From contig WRIV01000002.1 of the NCBI GenBank assembly GCA_009782555.1, forward strand, positions 62,001 through 126,000: 64,000 nt of DNA, in the 5' to 3' direction. A program made the translations under genes and the position numbers. The stretch is from Treponema sp. (GTDB lineage: Bacteria; Spirochaetota; Spirochaetia; Treponematales; Breznakiellaceae). Below the pieces are notes generated by a model that saw only the letters and a list, made by a program, of their open reading frames with translations, was not told where the DNA came from and did no database searches. Of the stretch, positions 44,668-51,861 are shown piece after piece (the first letter of the stretch is position 1; every line of letters begins with the position of its first letter).

Positions 44668-45690
44668 CTAGAACTGTTTTCCTTCCATCTCGGCATATTT
44701 TTTTAAGGTTCCCATAAGATCCGAAAAAGCTTCCGGTGTCAGAGATTGTTCTCCGTCACAGAGGGCGCTTTCCGGATCATTATGGACTTCGATAATAAGG
44801 CCGTCGGCGCCGGCGGCAATGGCGGCTTTGGCAGCGGCGGGAACTAGGGAAGCAATGCCGGTAGCATGGCTTGGATCTACAATCACCGGCAGGTGGGTTT
44901 TTTGTTTAAGCCAGGGCACAACGGAAATATCCAGGGTGTTTCGGGAAAAATTTTCAAAGGTTCTGATCCCCCGTTCACAGAGAATCACCTGTTCGTTTCC
45001 CCCGGCCATGATGTATTCCGCCGCCATTAAAAGTTCTGTCACAGTGGAAGCCAGACCCCGTTTTAATAGAATCGGCTTACTGCATTTTCCCAGTTCCTTA
45101 AGGAGGTTATAGTTCTGCATATTCCGGGCCCCAACCTGGATAATGTCGATCTCGTCAAATACTTCAAGCTGATGAATTTCCATTAATTCCGAGACCAGGG
45201 GCAGGGCTGTTTCCTTTTTGGCCGCCGCTAGTAAATTCATCCCTTCACAGCCCATGCCCTGAAAACTATAGGGACTAGTCCTGGGCTTAAAAACTCCGCC
45301 CCTGAGAAAAGAAGCGCCGGCGGCCTTTACCGCCTTTGCCACAGCAATGATCTGATCCTCGCTTTCCACAGAACAGGGACCGGCAATTATTCCCAGCATT
45401 CCGCCGCCTATGATCTGGTGTTCTGTTCCGCTCTGAACGCTAATACGGGTATCCTCGGGATGAAAAAGACGATTGGCCCGCTTATAAGGTTCCTGTACCC
45501 GGATAACCTTGGCCACCAGATGATGAGCGCCGATGGCTTCGGAATCAAAACCCGAAGTATCTCCCACCAGGCCCAGCACGGTCTGGCTTGTTCCCCGGGA
45601 TACATGAACGGTAACTCCTCTTTGTTCCAGGACAGCGGTAAACCTGGCTATCTCATCATCGGAAGCGTCCTGTTTTAAAGCGATGATCAT
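44668..45690 (-). CDS. aroF: 3-deoxy-7-phosphoheptulonate (DAHP) synthase
   Basis: First step of the shikimate pathway. The N-terminal 70 residues (IIALKQDASDDEIARFT...) match the ferredoxin-like regulatory domain of the Thermotoga-type enzyme, through which Tyr and Phe inhibit. Catalytic segments: IAGPCSVESEDQIIAVAKAV, KPRTSPYSFQGMG, LLKRGLASTVTE and VIVDPSHATGI. Start ATG 45690 has AGGAG upstream. Pairing with tyrA makes a small tyrosine operon. Confidence 0.95.
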   Translation of the reverse strand: MIIALKQDASDDEIARFTAVLEQRGVTVHVSRGTSQTVLGLVGDTSGFDSEAIGAHHLVAKVIRVQEPYKRANRLFHPEDTRISVQSGTEHQIIGGGMLGIIAGPCSVESEDQIIAVAKAVKAAGASFLRGGVFKPRTSPYSFQGMGCEGMNLLAAAKKETALPLVSELMEIHQLEVFDEIDIIQVGARNMQNYNLLKELGKCSKPILLKRGLASTVTELLMAAEYIMAGGNEQVILCERGIRTFENFSRNTLDISVVPWLKQKTHLPVIVDPSHATGIASLVPAAAKAAIAAGADGLIIEVHNDPESALCDGEQSLTPEAFSDLMGTLKKYAEMEGKQF

Positions 45691-45721
45691 TATGTACTCC
45701 TCTTGATAAAACCCGCAGTGT

Positions 45722-46573
45722 CTAGCGCATGAGGCTGGTAGTTCCGCTGTAGGAAAAAGGAAGCCGCAGGGCGGCAAAGTTTTCAAAACCCTGAGGGCTC
45801 AAAACTGCTTCTCCTCCACAGGTATAGTTCACGGCTTTTCCCTCGGCGGCCAAGGCGGCGATTTCCTGGATCATGGAAAGGGAATTGATGCTCACAGTGA
45901 CCGGGATCTGGATTGTCCGGCGGGCAGGCAGAGAAACGCGGGGGGCTGTTCCTGAAGTCCAGGAAACACCGTTTACCGAAAAGCCATAATCCAATTTTTC
46001 CAGATTAATGGCAAACGCGTTCTTGTTATCCGCAAGCCAGGTAAGAACAAATTCAACTTTGCTGAGGCCCAGGGAGTTAAAATGGATTCCGGAAAAGGAA
46101 AGGGCTGGTGTTTTAAGCATGGGGAGGGACCCGCTGAACGAAGCGGAAAAGATTTTACTGTCCAGCACCGGCAGGGAAAAACGGGCGCTTAAATCAACAC
46201 GGTAAGGGGCTTCATCGGCCCGGATAAGGTTATCTAGGGCTTTGTAAAGTCCATCGTAGGAAACGGTAAAGGGCAGTTCAATTACTTCAGCGTTGTTGGC
46301 GGCGATCTTGTTATTGTTTTTAACAACTCCGGAAAGAAACGGGGCATCAGTTACAAAGAGCTTCCAGGTGATTTCAGGAAAGGGTATGGAAAAAGGATTA
46401 TTGTTCTGTATTTTGATCCGGGCCTTCATATCTGCGCCGTTAAAATTGATACCCGTCAGCACTACGGATTCAAAACTGACGGAAGGTTCATTTATAATGC
46501 TGGGAATGGTTTTACAGGCGGTCATGACAAAAAAGGCAAGTGCCGCCGATCCTAAGACAGATATTGTTTTCAT
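45722..46573 (-). CDS. LEA14/WHy-domain lipoprotein
   Basis: A 283-residue lipoprotein: signal peptide KTISVLGSAALAFFVMTAC with a spirochaete-style lipobox ending in Cys. The body has two repeats of the water-stress/late-embryogenesis (LEA_2) beta-sandwich, one with MKARIKIQNNNPFSIPFPE and one with VEFVLTWLADNKNAFAINLE. Members are thought to bind lipids or stabilise envelopes. Start ATG 46573 has GAGGGG upstream. It is on the same strand as aroF, 31 bases upstream, and may lead that operon. Confidence 0.82.
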   Translation of the reverse strand: MKTISVLGSAALAFFVMTACKTIPSIINEPSVSFESVVLTGINFNGADMKARIKIQNNNPFSIPFPEITWKLFVTDAPFLSGVVKNNNKIAANNAEVIELPFTVSYDGLYKALDNLIRADEAPYRVDLSARFSLPVLDSKIFSASFSGSLPMLKTPALSFSGIHFNSLGLSKVEFVLTWLADNKNAFAINLEKLDYGFSVNGVSWTSGTAPRVSLPARRTIQIPVTVSINSLSMIQEIAALAAEGKAVNYTCGGEAVLSPQGFENFAALRLPFSYSGTTSLMR

Positions 46574-46636
46574 AATTATCCCCTCATCAAAACTAGCAGA
46601 ATAAAACAAAAAACTCAATACATCTTTTTTACAGGA

Positions 46637-46664
46637 TTGTAAAAAGAGCCCAGTTGTCGATAAT
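46637..46664 (+). promoter_or_regulatory. Promoter abutting fapA start
   Basis: TTGTAA (46637-46642) and GATAAT (46659-46664), 16-base spacer. The fapA ATG lies nine bases after the -10 and no Shine-Dalgarno site is visible, giving a leaderless or two-to-three-base leader. Confidence 0.5.
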
Positions 46665-46673
46665 TGGAATAAC

Positions 46674-48116
46674 ATGGCAATCTCGGATGGAATCGGAAAT
46701 GAAAACGCTAATCGTATGCTGCTTCTTTCAGGAGGCAGAAGCGACGGAAATATTGTAGTATTATTTTCCGGCGGCAAACTTGAATTAAAAGCCGATTTTT
46801 ATCCTCCTCAGCCGGGAGGCAGACCGTTGGATACCGAACAGATCACCGCCGCCCTGGCCCGGGCCGAGGTGATCCACGGGATACTTCGGGAAAATATAGA
46901 AAAGGCGGCAAAAGAGTGTAATCTGAACCGCCGTCTGTTAAGAGACATAGCTGTTGCCCGGGGAAATCCTCCGATAGCGGAAGTCCTTGAATATTTCCAG
47001 GTGAATCCAAAACTCAAACCCGCTGAAATTATTCCCCTGGAAAACGAACGGATTGATTACCGCTCAATATCACCCTTTGTCATCGTCAAAAAGGGACAGG
47101 CTCTGGCAAAACGCAAGTCCCGCAAGGAAGGACGAAACGGCAGGGATATTTACGGCCAGGAGATCCCCCATGGGACGATACGGCCCGACGGGGTGTCCGC
47201 CGGAATCAATACTCACAGCGACGGCATTTTTATCTATTCAGATATCAACGGCCAGCTTGTGGCAGACAAGGGTGTCCTTAACGTTCAGGAAACCCTAATA
47301 ATCAAGGGGGCGGTGAATTACCGTACGGGAAATATCATTTTTCCCGGTGATGTATTTATTGAAGGTCCTGTCTCGGACGGATTCAAGATCTATTCCGGCG
47401 GCTCGGTAACGATCAAGCAAACCTTCGATGTTACCGAAGCGATAACCAAAACAGATCTGATCGTATCCGGGGGAATCATCGGCAGGGGCAAGGCGCTGCT
47501 CAAAGTTGGCGGTGAGTTAAGATCAAAATTTCTTGATAACTGCAAAACTGCATGCCGAAAAACCGTAACGGTTGACGCGGAAATTGTCAATTCCTCGGTA
47601 TACACGATGGAAAAAGTGGAAATGACCGATAAGGGGATGATCCTGGGAAGCGAGATCTACGCTGTCCATGGTGTCCGAACCGGGGGCATCGGAAAAAAAA
47701 CCGGGAAATCTTCCCGAATCCACTGCGGGGTTGATTTTACAGCTCAACAGGAACAGGAAAAATTGAATAACCAACTGAAGGTTGTTTCTTTCAAACTAAA
47801 AAAACTCAGGGAACTTTTGGCGGCTGAAGGCGCCGAAAATCCTGAACCGGCCAGCCCCGGTGCAGAAAGGCGCAGACAAATGGAAGATACCCTAGCCCAG
47901 TTGGAAGAAGAACAGCGGCAAACCGCCGCCAAAGCAAGCGCCGTCCTGGCTCGGCTTAACGCCGATGAGGACGCCGTAATAGAATCGTCAGGAATAATCA
48001 TGGCGGGGACACTTATCGAAATATGCCAAGTAGCCCTTTTTGTGTCAGAACCCTTAAAACATGTCCGGATCCGCCTTGATCGATCCAAGGGAAAACTCGT
48101 TACCGAAAAATTATGA
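46674..48116 (+). CDS. fapA: FapA (DUF342) flagellar assembly protein A
   Basis: A 480-residue cytoplasmic protein with the DUF342 beta-helix: VIVKKGQALAKRKSRKEGRN, NVQETLIIKGAVNYRTGNI, SGGSVTIKQTFDVTEAITK, IVSGGIIGRGKALLKVGGEL. A coiled coil follows (EQEKLNNQLKVVSFKLKKLR) and the family C-terminal strand region. FapA homologues polymerise and help place flagella or polar complexes. It begins with an N-terminal helical domain of about 120 residues. No flagellar structural genes are adjacent. Confidence 0.9.
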   Translation: MAISDGIGNENANRMLLLSGGRSDGNIVVLFSGGKLELKADFYPPQPGGRPLDTEQITAALARAEVIHGILRENIEKAAKECNLNRRLLRDIAVARGNPPIAEVLEYFQVNPKLKPAEIIPLENERIDYRSISPFVIVKKGQALAKRKSRKEGRNGRDIYGQEIPHGTIRPDGVSAGINTHSDGIFIYSDINGQLVADKGVLNVQETLIIKGAVNYRTGNIIFPGDVFIEGPVSDGFKIYSGGSVTIKQTFDVTEAITKTDLIVSGGIIGRGKALLKVGGELRSKFLDNCKTACRKTVTVDAEIVNSSVYTMEKVEMTDKGMILGSEIYAVHGVRTGGIGKKTGKSSRIHCGVDFTAQQEQEKLNNQLKVVSFKLKKLRELLAAEGAENPEPASPGAERRRQMEDTLAQLEEEQRQTAAKASAVLARLNADEDAVIESSGIIMAGTLIEICQVALFVSEPLKHVRIRLDRSKGKLVTEKL

Positions 48117-48121
48117 ACCCC

Positions 48122-48149
48122 GCGATGGGTTATCAACATACCCCTTCGC
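48122..48149. terminator. Hairpin between convergent fapA and protease genes
   Basis: GCGATGGGT (48122-48130) pairs with ACCCCTTCGC (48140-48149) around a nine-base loop, just after the fapA stop and 20 bases from the protease stop. It is probably a shared terminator, although no T run follows. Confidence 0.4.
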
Positions 48150-48168
48150 AGACAATCACACAGTTTCC

Positions 48169-50169
48169 TTATTTATGGATCGAGATTCCTCCCTCCAGAT
48201 TTTTGTAACGGACAGTGAGGGATTCTTCATCTCCGGGGTTTTCCATGCCCATGTAGAGAGAATACCTGACATCGTCGGACACATTAGGCTGGGTCAGGAG
48301 ACCTCCGGCGGTACCAGTATTGTCCTTGGCAGAAAGGCGGCTTATGCCGTCGAAGGGATACCTGGCAGCCTTAACATCATTCCATTGCTCCACCATTTTT
48401 ACTCCAAGCCTTTCATCGGGTTTTATATGTTGACTGATGATAAAATAATCGGTGCCCTTTACATCCCGCTCAACAACGATCGAGCGGAAACCGTATTCTA
48501 TTTTTTCATCCTTTAGGTAATAGCCGGGGACCATGTGCAGAGAAGTCTGGGAAGTCCAGTTAAAAACGGAATCTCCGGTTTGAAGGGACAACTGGGGCAG
48601 GGTCAGGGAAAGATTTTTCTCTCTTTCATCCCAGGAAAAGGAAAAGGAAGTCAGGGAATCGGGAATCCACTTTTTCATGGAAAGGAACTCATTCCACTCT
48701 TCCAGGTTCCCTCGATAGGCGGCGAAAACACGGTCGCAGGCCGCTTCCATGTCCCATTCATACACATGGCGGGCATCCGAATCTTGGCGGGTCATCAGGA
48801 TCACCGGGCCGTTGGGCATAGGAAGTATATAGGCTAGAACAATTGAATCTGCAAAGTTCAGGAGCCAGTAGGTTTTTATCCAAGTCCTGCCCTGGCTGTC
48901 CCGGTATTCGGAACGTTCCACCGGATCGCCAAAAGAAAGAATCCGGTATTTGCCGGTATTTCCCAAAGTCCGCTCCATACTTACCCCGGAAAGATAGGTA
49001 TCCATAATTGTTCTTGGGTCGGTGTTGATTTTCTCAAGGTTTTCCGTTTTGGGACGGCGTATTTTGATCAGCAAAAATCCTGATACTTCTGATTGAAGCA
49101 AAACTCCATCGTCGGGAAGATCAAAACTCTGGACTCGGAGATCTGAAATTTTCCACTGATCATCGTTCTTGTCCACAAAGGCAAGTTCGGGAAAGTCCGA
49201 TCGTACCGCCTGAAACAGCAGGTACCGGTTATTGGGACCGTTCAGATATTTCGGCGCTTCTGCAAACAATTCGGTCATGGGCTCCGGATAATAGGCTTCG
49301 AAACCATCGGAAATTTCATTCCTCAGTTCCTTGTAGCCGGCAGGAAGATCCGCATCCATTTCAAATGCCATATCTACCCGGTTGGACAGGAGGAGGTGCT
49401 GGTAGCTGGCCCGGTACCGGTAATGGGTGGTGTTGGAGGGGGCGGAAATAACCTCTGATATGGGAAGGGAATAGAGGATATTGTCCCGCAGGGCCACTAC
49501 CACTCCCACAACTTTACCGTCTGCCGTAACCAGGGGGCCGCCGGAATTACCGGGGTTGCCGTCGGCGGAAGATTTAAGGTGGTTCCAGCGGCCTTCTTCA
49601 GTTTCCGGAACGGTTCCCAGAAGGAGTCCGTTCCGCACAACAATTCCCTCCCCCAGGGCATTGCCAATGCTGTAGACCTGGGTATTTATTTTAAAAGAAG
49701 GTTCCAGATTAAACCAAGAAGAAAAAGTTCTGTTCTTGACGGTAAAAACCAGAAAATCTTTTTCGTTGGAAGCCTTGTGAATCTTATCAATCTCGTATAC
49801 TTCTCCCTTTGAATCCCGGATAAAGTACTCCGTAAATACATCGCTTCTGGAACTTAAATCAATTACATGGAAAGCGGTAATCACCTCGGATGAAGAAACG
49901 GCAAAGGCTGTACCGATAGAATAATAGTTGTCGCTGCGGATTGCATAGGGAATCAAGGTCCAGTCCGGTTCCTTGTCATAAACAATGTTCTTTTCTTCCG
50001 GTTTCTTGATAAGCACTTCAAACACTGCATCGATAACCAGATTCTGCAGCTTGGGAGAAAGCCCTCCGGAAATAGCTGTTTGCTGCGACCGGCAGGAGTC
50101 AAATAACAAAATCATCAACAAAACGAAGGCGGTAATGCCAAGGTTAATCCGCTTTGTTTTCTTTTCCAT
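48169..50169 (-). CDS. Exported trypsin-like serine protease lipoprotein
   Basis: A 666-residue protein with signal peptide and lipobox (GITAFVLLMILLFDSC). The protease domain (about 75-250) has the catalytic triad: His in VITAFHVIDL, Asp in NEKDFLVFTV and Ser in DGNPGNSGGPLVTADGK. The remaining 410 residues are not recognised and hold no visible PDZ motif; they are beta-rich. HtrA-like quality control or surface processing is possible. Start ATG 50169 has AGGAGTG upstream. Confidence 0.88.
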   Translation of the reverse strand: MEKKTKRINLGITAFVLLMILLFDSCRSQQTAISGGLSPKLQNLVIDAVFEVLIKKPEEKNIVYDKEPDWTLIPYAIRSDNYYSIGTAFAVSSSEVITAFHVIDLSSRSDVFTEYFIRDSKGEVYEIDKIHKASNEKDFLVFTVKNRTFSSWFNLEPSFKINTQVYSIGNALGEGIVVRNGLLLGTVPETEEGRWNHLKSSADGNPGNSGGPLVTADGKVVGVVVALRDNILYSLPISEVISAPSNTTHYRYRASYQHLLLSNRVDMAFEMDADLPAGYKELRNEISDGFEAYYPEPMTELFAEAPKYLNGPNNRYLLFQAVRSDFPELAFVDKNDDQWKISDLRVQSFDLPDDGVLLQSEVSGFLLIKIRRPKTENLEKINTDPRTIMDTYLSGVSMERTLGNTGKYRILSFGDPVERSEYRDSQGRTWIKTYWLLNFADSIVLAYILPMPNGPVILMTRQDSDARHVYEWDMEAACDRVFAAYRGNLEEWNEFLSMKKWIPDSLTSFSFSWDEREKNLSLTLPQLSLQTGDSVFNWTSQTSLHMVPGYYLKDEKIEYGFRSIVVERDVKGTDYFIISQHIKPDERLGVKMVEQWNDVKAARYPFDGISRLSAKDNTGTAGGLLTQPNVSDDVRYSLYMGMENPGDEESLTVRYKNLEGGISIHK

Positions 50170-50223
50170 AACACACTCCTGATTTGTTGTTTTCTTTATA
50201 TAATATACAAAAAAACAGCGGAT

Positions 50224-51219
50224 TTAATCTATGCCGGCGGTTTTACGAAAACGTTTTACCGTAGCGGCAGCGATGGACCGGGCTTTTTCCGCCCCGGCGG
50301 CAAGGATCCGGTCCAGCCCGCTGCGATCCGCATAGATAGCGTTAAACCGTTCCCGCAAAGGGGCAAGTTCCCGGTTTACCACCCGGAACAGTTCTTCCTT
50401 GGCTTCGCCCCAGCCCATACCTCCGGCGCGGTACCGGGCGGCCAGGGCATCCTGTTCACCTTTGGAAGCAAAGAGTTTATACAACAGAAAAATTTGACTT
50501 CCTTCGGGATCCTTGGGTTCATCTACGCATTGAGAATTGGTAACAATCCGCATGATTAGTTTGCGGAGATGATTTTCCGGGGTAAAAAGGGGAATGGTAT
50601 TATTGTAACTTTTGCTCATCTTGCGGCCGTCCAGACCCGGCACTATCGCCACATTTTCCGTTACTACAGCTTGGGGAACTTTTAGGATATTTTTCTTGTA
50701 GTTGGCATTTACCGACTGGGCTATGTCCTGGGCCATTTCTATGTGCTGAACCTGATCCTTTCCTACGGGGACCACATCGGAATCAAAGAGAATGATATCC
50801 GCCGCCATCAGTGCCGGATAGGTAAAGAGGCCCATGTTGATCCCCGCATCGGGATCATTTTTTTTATCAAGATTTTCCTGTACTGCCGCCTTGTAGGCAT
50901 GGGCCCGGTTCAAAAGCCCTTTACTGGTAAAGGCCATGAGCATGACGGTCAGTTCGAACACTTCGGGAACGGAAGACTGCCGGTAAAAGATCACCCTTTC
51001 CGGATCAAGACCCGAAGCCAGCCAGCCAGCGGCAACTTCCCTGATAGAGGGCTCTAGTTCCGCCGGATCTTTTACGGTATTAAGGGCGTGGTAGTCGGCG
51101 ATAAAATACCGGGCGTCATATTCTTTTGTCAAATCAAGGGCAGGCTTTATTGCTCCAAAATAGTTTCCGATGTGGAGGCTGCCCGTGGGTTTAATGCCCG
51201 TAAGAGAAATTTTTTTCAT
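50224..51219 (-). CDS. trpS: Tryptophanyl-tRNA synthetase
   Basis: A 331-residue class I synthetase. TGIKPTGSLHIGNYFGAIKP contains the HIGH-type motif and GRKMSKSYNNTIPLF the KMSKS loop; YPALMAADIILFDSDVVPVG is the tryptophan pocket. ATG 51219 is chosen over a TTG 30 bases earlier because it matches the family start. A promoter TTGCTT (51277-51282) and TATAGT (51254-51259) sits between this gene and the HD-domain gene. Confidence 0.96.
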   Translation of the reverse strand: MKKISLTGIKPTGSLHIGNYFGAIKPALDLTKEYDARYFIADYHALNTVKDPAELEPSIREVAAGWLASGLDPERVIFYRQSSVPEVFELTVMLMAFTSKGLLNRAHAYKAAVQENLDKKNDPDAGINMGLFTYPALMAADIILFDSDVVPVGKDQVQHIEMAQDIAQSVNANYKKNILKVPQAVVTENVAIVPGLDGRKMSKSYNNTIPLFTPENHLRKLIMRIVTNSQCVDEPKDPEGSQIFLLYKLFASKGEQDALAARYRAGGMGWGEAKEELFRVVNRELAPLRERFNAIYADRSGLDRILAAGAEKARSIAAATVKRFRKTAGID

Positions 51220-51290
51220 AATATGCTCAAAAGTGCCGCTCCTGTCCAAAAATACTATACCCCTGGGAGAATATCAAGCAATTTCTATGG

Positions 51291-51848
51291 TCACCCAGGA
51301 TTAATCAGGGCGGCCAGGTATTTTCGCCGGGAAGCAACCAAAGATTCCAGTTCATGGAACATGTTTTTGTCCACTTCCTCCGCGATGGGCAGAATATGCC
51401 TTGCCGTTTCTTCGGTGTACCGGGCGATGAATTCGGTATGTATCACAAAACCCAGGGCGATCATATTGGAGATCCGGTCCGCACATTTCAGTATCTTTGC
51501 ATTTTGAGAACCGGACTCCCGTATCCTGGCAAGAAATTCGGCCTTTGTTTCTCCGGGATTACGTGTTACCTGCAAAACCAAATCGTATACTGCGGGGCTT
51601 TCAAAGTCGATGGAAAGGAGCAGGTTGTGATTAAAGTCCGGAACATCCTCTATTATGTCGTGAACCAGGGATGCCTTAAGAAGAACCGATTCCATATACC
51701 CGTAGTCGATTAGGGTTGCCATGGTATCGAACTGGTGGCGGAACATATTGCCCCCCCCTTCCCGGGTTTTTCCGATTAGCTGGGTGGCAAGCTGCATATA
51801 GGGAGCCAGGTATGTACCCTTCAGGAGCATCATTTCATAAGAAGTCAC
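51291..51848 (-). CDS. Stand-alone RSH-type HD hydrolase-domain protein
   Basis: A 185-residue protein consisting of one HD domain of the RelA/SpoT hydrolase type: FRHQFDTMATLI (first His), LVHDIIEDVPDF (HD then ED) and ILKCADRISNMIALG, which corresponds to the KLADRxHN element of SpoT. No synthetase, TGS or ACT domain is present. It could be a small alarmone hydrolase that degrades (p)ppGpp, or an HD enzyme with another nucleotide substrate. The GTG start lies 13 bases after valS and it precedes trpS, a setting consistent with amino-acid stress control. Confidence 0.78.
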   Translation of the reverse strand: MTSYEMMLLKGTYLAPYMQLATQLIGKTREGGGNMFRHQFDTMATLIDYGYMESVLLKASLVHDIIEDVPDFNHNLLLSIDFESPAVYDLVLQVTRNPGETKAEFLARIRESGSQNAKILKCADRISNMIALGFVIHTEFIARYTEETARHILPIAEEVDKNMFHELESLVASRRKYLAALINPG

Positions 51849-51861
51849 GGGAACCGCCTGT

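Noticed and set aside
46637-46664. Sigma28-type flagellar promoter before fapA
   Set aside because: TAAA and CGATAA are present but their spacing is about three bases short of the consensus; a sigma70-type reading fits better.
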